From Trichoplax adhaerens (taxonomy: Eukaryota > Placozoa > Uniplacotomia > Trichoplacea > Trichoplacidae): a stretch of DNA of 64,000 nt. Numbering within the stretch: the first letter of the stretch is position 1; every line of letters starts with the position of its first letter. Positions 1-11,200 of the stretch are shown piece after piece. Both the position numbers and the translations under genes were made by a program. Location of the stretch: the NCBI RefSeq assembly GCF_000150275.1, contig NW_002060969.1:62943-126942 (forward strand), in the 5' to 3' direction. The notes beneath the pieces were generated by a model. It saw only the letters and a list, made by a program, of their open reading frames with translations. It did not search any database and was not told the DNA's origin.

Positions 1-2192
1 TGAGCATATTTAGGAAGAACACTTATAGGAACCAAAGTCTCTCCAGCATCGAAAGGTTTCGGCTTCAATGCAGGAACATGGACTTCTTCATAACCTTTCC
101 TTGCTTTACGATATGACCCATCAGGTAAGGTACACTTCTTATTTGCCATTAAATGGCTGCCTTCAAAAAATCCTATATCTTCTAGTAACAACATCCTCTT
201 GGATTCGACTGCAGCGGCTTGATTAGCATCTTCATTGGTTACGCCAGCCTCAATTCTAGCAGCACGGGCAGCTTGTTTACGACTTTTTTCTTCTTGGACG
301 AGATCTTCTTCATCAAGAGCTGATAAAGCTCGCAATATATCCACTAATTTAGGATCATCTTTCATTTTTGCTTCAATGACTTGCCTTTCAGCAGGCGATT
401 GTGCACGAGCTAGTAACGTACAATATAATACAGGCATACGATTTTTGCGGAGAATTCGGATAAAATTAAACTGGTCAATTCCAAGAGCTATAACCAATTT
501 GTGCTCACATTCACGGTCATCGCCAGCATTCTAACAGATAATAAGACATTATTGCGCCGAATTCTGCTACAGCTTCATCAGTAATTTATATCCTAAGAGG
601 TAATAAATGAGAGTAAAGCTTTCAAGAGTACCTGCAAAATATCAAGGACTTCTTCAGCCTTCTTTTTGGATACCATATGATCACCATAAGCTTTATTAAG
701 TTCACGCTGCAACCAATAAGCGTCAATGCTGCGTGGCTCAATGCAATCCCGCGAGGTCTCTTGATCAAGGCTACTGTCGTCTGCTCTTCCACCTTTGTGC
801 AACGTACCACTAAATTCGGCTTCCACTCCTTCGGTTTCTTCTTCAGAATCTTCGTCTTTGATATCGTCATACCGTTCTTCAGCCTATATTATAGCATAAT
901 TTATTACTCACTACTACGGTATACAGTAATGCAATATTGCAATATAAGTTTAAGTACGGTTCATACTTCATCATCAGATTCATCAAATTGTATAGCAACA
1001 CCAGTTTCTTCAAGGTTTTCTTCTCTTTCGACAGTTTCCTTTTCTTCTCCATAGTCTGAGATTTTCTTAGACAAATTCAATAACATGGAAAAACGTTCGT
1101 CTAGAATAGAGCCTAGCAGTGATCGAACTGCCTGAGCTTTTTCAGTTTCCTAACATTAGAATTTTATAGAAAAATAATGGTATGCCCAGTTAGTTTTTAT
1201 TTATTAAATATTAAAAATACAGATTAATACCATGCCGATAACAGTAACGGGGTAAAATTTAACAGTCGTGCTATGTGATAATTGAAACATCAAATACAAG
1301 AAAGGATTCTTTACAATACCACGAAAATATCGTGTTAATCAATAAATCCAGAGAGAACTTTACAAACCCTCATTTTATCATTTTTTAATGCTGCTAGCAC
1401 TTCGTCAGCGGCAGCAACTAAAATTTCTCGAGGTTGATCTCCAAGTGATCCTTGAACAATATTTAGCATCAGTTCGTAAGTGCTCTTTGTTGCTCTCGTC
1501 TTGGGTTTATAGATATTTGGCATGTCGAATAGATCAGAGGATAATAAACTAGCTTGCTTTGATTTAAGGATATCTTGTCGCTTCTCGGACGTGATCTTAC
1601 GCCGCCTTCGAAGTGTCGAGGAAAATTTTTTATTAGTGATAATGATACAATAATATATAGTTGTACAGTAGTACTGTATGCTATACTGTACTTTGGTTTT
1701 GCTTCTTCTGCTGTTGGAGGTTTCGCTCTTTGGGCTTTATCACCCATTTTTGTTCCGACGAGGTGGCCAGAGAGCGAAGTAACTTCACCAGTTGATTCAT
1801 CCCTCCCGCGCTTTTCCAGCAATGAGATATCAGCTTGGAGAACGAGGTTAGAATTCTGAATAATCACAATAAGGTTGGGGGGTTATTAGTTGCAGTAAAG
1901 TTAGGTTAGGGAGCATAGGGCTCATTATTTTACAGTATCATACCGTACTTGTCAGAGGTTATCACGCGACCGTAAGTGAAGAAATCAATCATAAACCGCA
2001 CTAGTGAACGTACGCGTATAACTTAATTTAAACGTAATTTTGTTTTATGGATCATGTTTTCTAAATAGTAAGGGCACAGCATCGTTCTAAGCCCGGTGGT
2101 TTATGTAGTACTTCATTTACTTTACGTTCCATTATGTATGAACTTACCGCTCGGTAATCATATTGTAGTGATCTTGCAGTGGCATCAGCCAT
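1..2192 (-). CDS. SNRNP200: SNRNP200/Brr2 U5 snRNP helicase, N-terminal part
   Basis: Brr2 is the U5 snRNP Ski2-like ATPase that unwinds U4/U6 during spliceosome activation in the nucleus. Six exons read in phase on the minus strand: 2192-2148, 1855-1692, 1605-1368, 1149-967, 883-632 and 530 to the window edge, about 470 residues. The protein starts [14 protein letters not shown], a near match to the vertebrate N-terminus. Further landmarks are [53 protein letters not shown] and [15 protein letters not shown]. The helicase cassettes lie off the left edge, so this is the autoinhibitory N-terminal region only. An acidic stretch (exons 4-5) precedes the DAYWLQ segment. The donor of exon 2 (GTACAGTA) is built from the local pentamer repeat, and that intron carries more copies near 1650-1690. 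It is the minus partner of a divergent pair with the zinc-finger gene at 5454. Confidence 0.95.
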
Positions 2193-2351
2193 TATGGAAG
2201 TCTTAAGGATATACTCGTGGAGTAGATATCTAGAGATAAAAGAATATCCTCATAAAATATGATATTTACTGTAGTACATGTACACTAGCACACTAGTTGT
2301 TTATTAATTTGATATTCCACAAAGAGGAAGTATATAAGCAGAGTATATAAG

Positions 2352-2650
2352 TACTTCTCTTCGACAGCCTGGCGCTACAAAAACGGCGAGGAATTAATTA
2401 GTTGCAGAACTTGTAGCTATAATGCGGTGCTTGTTGCACAGTACGCGCAAAAAACAGTAAAGTACAGTAGTGTACTGTACTGTACTGTACTGTACTGTAT
2501 AGTAAGTGTACAGTACAGTACTTCTCTTCGACAGCCTGGCGTTACAAAAACTGTGAAGAATTAGTTGCAGAACTTGCAGCTACAGTACAATGAGGTGCTT
2601 GCTGTACTGTACAGTACAGTACGCGCAAAAAAACGTAAAGTACAGTACTA
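2352..2650. repeat. Tandem duplication with pentamer insertions
   Basis: Copy 1 (about 2352-2470) and copy 2 (about 2519-2650) share CTTCTCTTCGACAGCCTGGC, GTTGCAGAACTTG and GTACGCGCAAAAAA in the same order. They are separated by a run of TACTG units. Copy 2 has extra pentamers where copy 1 has none: GCTATAATG becomes GCTACAGTACAATG, and the stretch before GTACGCGC is lengthened by several TACTG/TACAG units. Confidence 0.85.
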
Positions 2651-3700
2651 TACAGTACAGGTACTGTACAGTACAATACTGTAGATACAGTAAAGTTGTA
2701 CAGTACTGTACACTAATGTACAGTACTGTACAGTAGGCTATGCAACTGCATACTGAACAGTACAGTACTGTACAGTACAGTGTACACTGAGTGTACATGT
2801 ACTGTAGACATGTACAGTAGTACAGTCCGGTACAGCACTTGCAGCCATTCACTGTACGCGTACAGTACTGTACAGTACTGTACTGTATTCGAGTATTATA
2901 CTGTACTCTACTGTACAGTATATATATACAATACATACAGTACAGTACAGTAGGACGACGCCATATTGAAAGGCAGGAATGAGTACGCGCGTGGTAGAGG
3001 CGTGGCAGCGTGCAATAGTACTGTACAGTGTACAGTACAGTACTGTAGTGAGAGACAGGAAACGAATTTTTATCGACAAAAATCTACAGTACAGTACTGT
3101 ACAGTGTACGGTACGGTACAGATTCTGCTCCGTTATTAAAGTTGTCCCTTTTGGGCTACCGTAGAAAGTCCTGTAATCGCACGTACTGTACGGTACAGTA
3201 CGGATACGACAACAAACTGAGCCAGTAGCTTAGCGTTAGCGTAGTGGATCGATTTGTAAATACTGTACGTATGTATGATTAGTCAATAGTACTGTACAGT
3301 ACTGTACAATGTACTGTACAGTACTGTACAATGTACTGTACACTGTACAGTACATCGTGAAATGATACTACACAGTACTACTGTACTGTAGTCTACACTA
3401 CAGTAATGTCGACGATCATCCTTATCATAACGCAGTTTAGCCAATATATTTACCTTAATGCAATGATGATGTGGTTAACAAAGAAGAGTGTTGTACAGTA
3501 CAGTATATTATACGCGTAAGCAACGGGAGCGATCCCGTAAATTTTATTCATTTCGTTACGGCCAAAAAAATGTCGATTTCAGTAACTCCAATTTAATAAT
3601 AAAACTAAAAAAAACACTGACTTATGTTATACTGTATGTTACGTTATGACATACTGTACAGTAATAGGATTACAGTATGCTGTAAGTAAGCTTGGTGTCA
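2455..3700. repeat. TACWG pentamer palindromic array A
   Basis: Dense runs of TACTG and TACAG in mixed order, giving many perfect palindromes such as GTACTGTACAGTAC. Runs are broken by short unique islands, among them CATTCACTGTAC near 2846-2857, GGAAACGAATTTT at 3058-3070 and a hairpin core at 3138-3156. The array fills the SNRNP200 side of a divergent promoter interval. Confidence 0.9.
3138..3164. repeat. Dispersed hairpin core, copy 1
   Basis: The 19-mer AAAGTTGTCCCTTTTGGGC at 3138-3156 recurs exactly at 42339-42357, followed in both by a similar tail ending CGTAG. The CCC-TTTT-GGG segment can form a small stem-loop. Confidence 0.7.
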
Positions 3701-3837
3701 CTTAGCAATATTACGAATGGTATTTTCAATGTCTGTACTCTGCAGAAATTTCTACGTTAGAGCAATTCGTTTCACATAAAGAAATTGTAAGATAAAAGGG
3801 ACTGTAAAAAAGACTCTTATACTGACCTATAGAAATG

Positions 3838-3845
3838 TATAAATA
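3838..3845 (+). promoter_or_regulatory. Candidate TATA box, plus strand
   Basis: TATAAATA is followed directly by the only GC-rich patch nearby (CCCCGGCGCCCGC). This is the best core-promoter candidate on the plus strand upstream of the zinc-finger gene. It would require a noncoding first exon spliced to near 5421 or 5433. Not proven. Confidence 0.4.
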
Positions 3846-5453
3846 CCCCGGCGCCCGCTCATTCGAAGGGAGAGTGAGTGGGATTCTACACTCTGAATCA
3901 TTCTACTTAATAGAATATCACTACTCTCTTATTAATGTCCAGCACGTTGGGCATCTTCACAATTACAGTGTTTCTCGTATCATAAATCTTGTACTATAAT
4001 AAGTCAACTGGCTAATATTGGTCATCAGCAATTTCTAAGATAGTAGTTATCAATCATCTAATATTAGCTTTATAATCAAATACGGGGGCGCATCACTACA
4101 AGCCCATATACTGGTACTGTACGTGTACAATACAGTAATAAATGTAAAGGAAGTTTCCAGTCCCATTCCCATTATTTTTGTAGTTGCTGGTTGTACTGCA
4201 TTTGAAATGTTTCTCGTACTACAGAGTCGACAAACACCGGTGATCTCATTGAGAGCCTTTGTTGCTAACTTGCATGCTTTCACAAATTTGACTCAATTTA
4301 CAGTTAATAAAAACTTATAGGTACGTAATAGCTGCCAAGTACAGTAGTGTGAGTCAGGGTACTGCAGTGGAATTTTTTTAACCTATGGAGTACTCTACAT
4401 AAAAGAGTCATCGATTTACGGCAAGTAAAAGAAGTTTGCAGTACAACACTGAATTTACTTATAATTAATTCACGATAGTCTACTTTGTACATGTATGCAA
4501 GTAGGTACTGTGCATTAAGTAGGACACTAAGTTTTGCAGAAGTTCGTTATACCGGTAAATACTATAAATCTATCTATTTCTTCCAATCTCCAATTCAAAC
4601 CTTTTACTGCAATCATATAAATGCTATAAACAGTGGTAAGTAAGCTTTTAGATCAACTAAGAAGGATTGGAATTATAAGCAATCTTTCTTGGACACCTAG
4701 CATTGACAGTATCATAATAGCCTCTTGATGTGGTATTATGCAAGTGCAACTGCAAAGCCGGTAAATAGAGGAAGAACGTTATGTTTGTTTATATAAAATC
4801 ACTATGACCCCTGAATTCCGAGAAAGATCACCGCACTGAAAGCTTTATATTAGGCTTTCTAAGAATTGAGTCCACCTGCCGAGCCAGAATGCTGTAATTC
4901 GGATGCAATTAAGATTAGAAAGAGCCCTGTAATTAGCGTCAAGTGATAAAGGCTCAGCAATCTTCGACTTTATTAATATGCGTATATGGGTATATTTAAT
5001 CTAGTACTAGCACTAGCACATCTGTAATCTTTCAAGCGAGGAAATACGCATTCAACTAGGCCTTTTATAACATGTCGTTAACAATATTCACTAAGTTCGA
5101 ATTTAAGATTTCAAAATTTTAAATGGGCTGCATGCATTGCCAGATATTAGAATGTACGGTTGTTTTAGTTAGGTGGATACTCTATAAACTTTATAGTGAC
5201 ATGCTATCTTCATCAGACAGGTGATCAACACTAGTGATCAGTAAAGTTTCCTTGACCTTTAAAACTGTATTATGTTACTTTCAATCACGCCTAGATTGCT
5301 GGGAAATTAGCATGGTGTCATTTCACGCCATGACATCATCTTTAACTCGCAATCCTATACTGGCATAATAATTTTACTTTATAAATTTGCATGTCAACTT
5401 ATTTATTTCCACAATTTCTAGCTCTCCAACAGAAGATATCTTGAAATTTCGCT

Positions 5454-6230
5454 ATGGATTCTCCTGAAAGTAACTTTATTAATAATCACTTTCATAGATT
5501 TTTTAGGCCTGTAGTATTATATAATACCGCTGCAGACCGTGAACATCAAATGCTAATAGCCAACTATCCGATGGACTGCAGTTATCCAGTAAGCACGATG
5601 AGATCTGAAATGCCATCTATTGCACCATATAATCTGCAGTCTAATAATTTACCGCAGCTGTCATCGGTAGCATATTATCATTCGCCGGGTTGGTTATCGA
5701 CTTCACCATCTACATCACCATCGGTATCGACATTATCCACTTGTAATTATTACAATAACCATCACGAGTATAAGCATCCTTCAAGTCCGTTGATTTTAAT
5801 GTATCATTATGCTAACATGCTTCCATTATCAACAACGGGCCAAGCTCAACATGATAAAAATAATCATCCTGTTCTTGATTCTAAATCTGTCAAAGCAGTG
5901 AAAAAAAAGCGATATCAGTGCCCAAAATGTCAGACAAATTGCTCCAATAACGGCCAGTTACGTGATCATTTAAGAATTCATACAGGTGAGAGACCATATC
6001 AGTGTGACTTTTGTGGTAGGCGGTTTACACGTAACGAGGAATTAACAAGGCATAAACGAATCCATACCAATGAGAAACCATTTCGATGTCCAATTTGTTT
6101 TAAAAGATTCGGCAGACGCGACCATTTAAATAAGCATATCAAGACACATTCTAACGGAAAAAGGACACAGAGAAAAATTTTCGAACCCTGCAGTGAAGAA
6201 AATTCGGAGGCTCGAAAATCCGAAGAATAA
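5454..6230 (+). CDS. Three-finger C2H2 zinc-finger transcription factor
   Basis: Single-exon gene of 258 residues, presumably a nuclear sequence-specific DNA-binding protein. The first 145 residues are rich in Ser, Thr, Asn, His and Tyr, typical of a disordered regulatory region. Three contiguous C2H2 fingers follow at about 154-176, 182-204 and 210-232, each C-x2-C, joined by TGERPYQC and TNEKPFRC linkers. A basic, then acidic, tail ends the protein. Helix residues are NNGQLRD, RNEELTR and RRDHLNK; fingers 2 and 3 resemble the RSDELTR and RSDHLT helices of EGR/KLF factors. By the recognition code finger 2 should favour GCG and finger 3 a G-rich triplet. KLF and EGR first fingers are C-x4-C, so the exact subfamily is unresolved. 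A polyadenylation signal AATAAA lies at 6699-6704. Confidence 0.9.
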   Translation: MDSPESNFINNHFHRFFRPVVLYNTAADREHQMLIANYPMDCSYPVSTMRSEMPSIAPYNLQSNNLPQLSSVAYYHSPGWLSTSPSTSPSVSTLSTCNYYNNHHEYKHPSSPLILMYHYANMLPLSTTGQAQHDKNNHPVLDSKSVKAVKKKRYQCPKCQTNCSNNGQLRDHLRIHTGERPYQCDFCGRRFTRNEELTRHKRIHTNEKPFRCPICFKRFGRRDHLNKHIKTHSNGKRTQRKIFEPCSEENSEARKSEE

Positions 6231-8283
6231 ATTTATAATTTGTCAGATTTCATCGATATTTTTGTATTAATAGAATTTTGGTTTCACGAATTGTACTATA
6301 ATAGTAACATGCATGGTTTTATGACTATCTTAGGCGTTTTTAATTTGCATTTTATGAAAGTAATAATCTCAGGCATATATTTCACAATATGAACTGTTAA
6401 TATTTTAACTATTATCTAACAGTTAACTTATAAGATTTTCGTCAATGGCCAAATTTTATTGCCAATATTTGTCGTGCCTTGTTCAAATTCTGTAACGTAT
6501 TTAAATGATACAGATTTCTATATAGTCAATTTAAAATCGCAAAAACAAATCCTATTTTAAGTGCTTCTCATTTTATTTATCTCAACCTATAAAATTAATA
6601 TTTGATACGTAGTTACACAATTATTTTAATTTCGCGAGTACTTTTTTAATCCAACTGAATGTTAAGAGGAAATAGATGAGCACTGCAGATTTATCTTCAA
6701 TAAACTTTAAAACACTTCCAAACCTATTCTTATATTAACAGTGTCGTCTATAAAATTGGATCACATCTTAAGTTTTGCTGATACTGATCGTGAATGAGAG
6801 AAAACGAGCGACCATGCTGCTAGTTATAAATGGCTACGATTTTGCTACATATATCTAGACGTAAATTCTCCTGTCTACTATTTCGAGATAAAACTGATCA
6901 AAGTCTTAGTTTACTAACTGATTTACTATACCATTCGTGGAAGAGATTATGAGAAAATTTATGATATTTTACTCACGTTAGATCAAGCAAACACTGTACA
7001 AATAAATGCTCATAGTTGCATACGCGTATTGTTCGTTGCACTAGTTTAAATCACATTAGTAACAGCCTATAGGTATGTACTAATATAGCGTTCGTAATGT
7101 TATCGTCTACTGCATAATACTGAAAGATTGCTTTTTAACTGCGTTATAATCCATAACAACACTTAATAAGACTTATTTCGTTTTAGGCGAGTTAGACATT
7201 TTTACACGAATAACAAAGCCGTCGCACTAATAATAACGCAATTTTGACCTTAATGAACTATTTTGTTAGCTGCATATATACGGTAGTTATCATTGCGCAT
7301 CACATTAAGTGTAATAATTATATATAGTATGTTATATAATCGAACGAAGGGTCTACCGTACTAGCAATATAATAGCGATACAGTACTTTCGGATTACATA
7401 CATCTCGCGTGTTATATTTCCGCAGCAATTAAAAGTTGCGTAGGGATAAATAGTGACCGCGAAGATATCCATAATTATTTCTTAGCGTTTTGTTGAACAT
7501 TGCGTAGTACTATAGTATTGCATTTTATTTAGCTGCCTACGAAATTGAAAAGACCGAACTGTAGTATCTCCGTCAGAGAAGTGACTGGACGTTAAGCTAC
7601 GTAGTATAGTATACGAATGTATAAACGCTATGGGCGTATTCGGATAATGAATTATAGCTAATTTTAGTCATTTATACGATGAAGTCTACAGCTTAAAATT
7701 AAAGTTTCCGTGATGATTAAAATAATTACAACTATCATACGCGTACACGTACAGTATATTACTTCAAAATTATACAGTTCAATTTACCTATGGCGTGCGT
7801 GTATCTCTTAAAATGTTGCCTACAAGTAGGGTGACGTGCACGATTACTGTTTTCATAATATTGTTGTCTTGATTGCTAGTGCAACACTGAATACAGTATA
7901 GTTACTCATTGAAATATAGTTGATATAAGATAGTATCAAGATATCAGAATAGTCTTATTGACATTTTTAGGAGTAATCTTAACAGACCATCCATGAGTAA
8001 ATAATAGAGTTATAAACACTTTCAGAAAGATTTAGAGTACCAATATAGCATATACAAACGATAGTATACTATAGTAACAATCAGTTAAGTAGATATAGCA
8101 GCAGATAGAATTACAGAAGTAGCATTGTGGATTATCAAAAGTGGCGCTTGATTAACGCGCTATAAATAAGTCCGTAATAAATGCAGAACTTCTATAAATT
8201 CTGTGCGAGTCTACAATTATAATTATTTCACGTAACTTAATTAAAATAAGTTGATTTACGCCTGCTAAGACCCAAGGTAGCCA
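6231..8283. other. Convergent intergenic interval, no gene seen
   Basis: AT-rich sequence between the 3' ends of the zinc-finger gene and EDRF1. It holds the probable polyadenylation signal at 6699 and only isolated TACAGTA words (7380, 7750). No open frame with coding character, RNA gene or long repeat was recognised. Confidence 0.5.
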
Positions 8284-11200
8284 TCAGTTCATCATATCGC
8301 ATAGCTTCGAATCTGTGACGTAGCCAAAAGCCTCTTTTAATTCGTTCAGCCTTTCCGGCAAATCCACGTTCTGTTCTTTATTAATTTTTATACTCAACAC
8401 TTTTCCATAAAGGTCTTTCAAGCGAAATATTAAATTGGGATCTCTATATATTAAAAAATGTAGTATATTTATCTAAATACTTATAGGGAAGCTGATAGCT
8501 GTCTAAATGATAGTCACCTTTTCTTACAAGAATTGGCAGCTAAAAGCATATTTCTTAAAGTTGTTAAAGTCTGCTTCATAACAAGGCCTAGCAACTTCGT
8601 CAAATCATCATATTGAAAACTCCGGGTTTGAAGATTAACTGGTATTTGTGTACCACTTTCTTGCTCCTGGATAATTTTCGAGGTCGATTTTCGCTTCTTT
8701 CTATCATCAATTTTCGACGAAATGTGATCCAGTAGCGGTTTCGTATCTTTGAATTTGATCAAGATACTTGCTAACGTTCTCAGTCTGGTGCTCGGGCTAA
8801 TATTTTCCACTATGTGAATAATTAGAACAATATAAAGTCATTCAACCAATTGGCAATTTGAATCAATGGAGATTACAGAACAAGAATCATAAAAACCTTC
8901 AAGACTTTTCAGAGCACACTGTTCCAAATGTATCCGAAGACATGCCATCACATCTGTATCGGGCTTAATGAGGGTCAATGATTTATCATAATATCGATTC
9001 GCTAGAGTTCTAAAATGCCTAATACGTTGTTCATCCACAATCTATGTTATAATCCATTGTAATACCGTTAAAGATTATAAATTAAGAAAGAAACCTATCA
9101 TATTCAGAGATAATTTTTTATTAGTCTACCTTTTGACGAATCGAGTTGTGATGTAAAGTTGCTAAATCGAAGTATACATAGCCCATTTGTTTAACGGTTT
9201 CGGAATGTTTACTATGTACAACAAAAAATTCTAATAACGGCAAGTTTACTATAAAAAAATATGATAACTTAAGCAATTACTCTGACATATCCTGCTCCCT
9301 TAATTGTATTTCATACAGGCTAAGGAGTTTATGGAGCAAGTCGGTAACCTCTTTTTCAATCTAGTATCAATAGATAATAGATAACTTTCCGATAAACATT
9401 GTCATAGGTGATTTATAGCAACAATATCTACGTCTATACGCGTATAATGAACATTCATACCTCTTCTATGCTCATATAAGCCAAAGGAGGATATTCCTGA
9501 AGTAAGGTAGCAAGAATTCGATACGTTCCGCATAACTGATCTCGAATTGAGTCCCAAATTTGCACATAGTTTTTCCGGACTCCCAAGACGTTTATAGCTC
9601 GAATGTATGCTTCTATTGCCTACACCGAAAATTTACTAATAGTCACCATAGATAACTGGACAGCTTTATAATATAATTTTTTGCCGATCTTAATTGCTAA
9701 TAGAAATCAGCAAGAAACTTTTAAATTACAGAGACTGTACGGATTTTTTAAGAAAGCCAATCTATTTCTTTTACCTTATACATATACATTTTTTCTTCTT
9801 CTGTAACTTGCCTTGCTTTTTCTCTTTGCTTTGATTCTCGAATTCCAATAGAATGAACATATAACCTTAACAGCCGTCCAATATTACTATTTAGTAAGGC
9901 AATATTGGGCCTGTAATAAAATGAATATCGTAATGATCATCGAGAACACATGGTATATTATAGTTAATGATTTAATAGAATGCTAAACATCTCCCGCACC
10001 GATCAGAAATAGTCTCAAAAGTTCTAATGCCAGCTTCAAAGAATGCAGCACTTTTTTTCCAAGCTTTCTCAGCAGCTTTAAGTGATGGCTCTATAAATAG
10101 AGGAAAATGGATTATTTACGATATCTTGAAATAGGAAACGAAGCTGCCTTAGTTGTACAGTAATTCAACTATTAATGTTACATACCATCTTTAGATGATA
10201 TTTCTGCTGCTAAAGTCATATAGTAAGTACCCAATTCATTTCTATTATTTCCAATTCTTTTGGTAATTGCGATAGACTGCTTTCAATAAAAATACGTCAT
10301 ACCACGAAGCGTCAGTCAATTTATTGATCTCTAAGAGCACTGACAGTAACGATGCTGCACATAGTTAGAGATACTACTCTCGATTTTACAAGATATATTT
10401 AAGATTCAAAAATTCATGTTATTAATTTTATAAAACTTCATTATTGATAATTTCATATTTACTCTAAAGAATAGTACCTCATCATCTATTTTACACTGGT
10501 GAGCTAATGCCATTTTGTAGAGCGTCTCGCTGTAGAAATTAATAAAGTATCAAGTTCGTAAGTAAAGAACCTATAGATCCGTTAAATTTTCCCCACCAAT
10601 TTGTTACCTATTCGTACGTTAGCGAAAAATACTACGCAAGTTTTAAATTTGCTTGCCTAGAAAGTAAGCACTCTTCTATGTTACTTGCGAATTCCTTGGG
10701 GTATGATTGTAAACAACGGTCTGTATTTATGAAATTTAAAAACTTACAAATTTGTTACAAATATAATATTTTCGGAATCAGAATATAACTAGCATTCTAC
10801 AAAACCGACCATTATAAAATTTATTTAAGGTTTTCAGGACACCAATTATGGTGTTTTCATCAGATGTCGAATCGGAGAATTCTTTCTGTAATTTTTATTA
10901 AGCCGAGGTCGAATGGAAATATCAAATTATTATTCAATACTTATGCTTTACGAATCATGAAAGCACACCTGAAAGTTGCGGATGCGACCTGGTACCTATA
11001 TGTCGGAAGCAATTTTTTTACATTTTACCAATTGTAACTATAAATCTATTGTAACCATGAATGTCTATAAAATTCTTCAAGAGCGTAATCTAAACTACGT
11101 AAAACAATTTAACACGTGTCTAAAATCATTATTTCGAAGTCAAAAAAGTAGTAAGCATTATTCTACAAACTCTAGCAACTGAAAACAACAGAACCTTCTA

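Larger units (their letters stand above)
2193..5453. other. Divergent intergenic interval SNRNP200 / zinc finger
   Basis: I see no convincing coding exon. The left half (about 2455-3700) is occupied by TACWG pentamer arrays and a tandem duplication, described separately. TATATAAG occurs at 2331-2338 and 2344-2351, and a cleaner TATA box at 3838. The right half (4500-5420) is AT-rich without recognisable features, ending with a possible 3' splice site (TTTCTAG near 5421) upstream of the zinc-finger start codon. Several open frames in the array region encode only repeats of V-Q-Y-S-T-V-L-Y type and are by-products of the repeat. Confidence 0.6.

Noticed and set aside
1895-1915. Telomere-like GTTAGGTTAGGG
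   Set aside because: A single short occurrence inside SNRNP200 intron 1, not an array.
2580-3164. Open frames of Val-Gln-Tyr-Ser-Thr-Val-Leu-Tyr repeats in the arrays (also 30190-30526, 58427-59467)
   Set aside because: They are the automatic translation of stop-poor TACTG/TACAG pentamers in several frames and both strands; no start context, splice logic or family.
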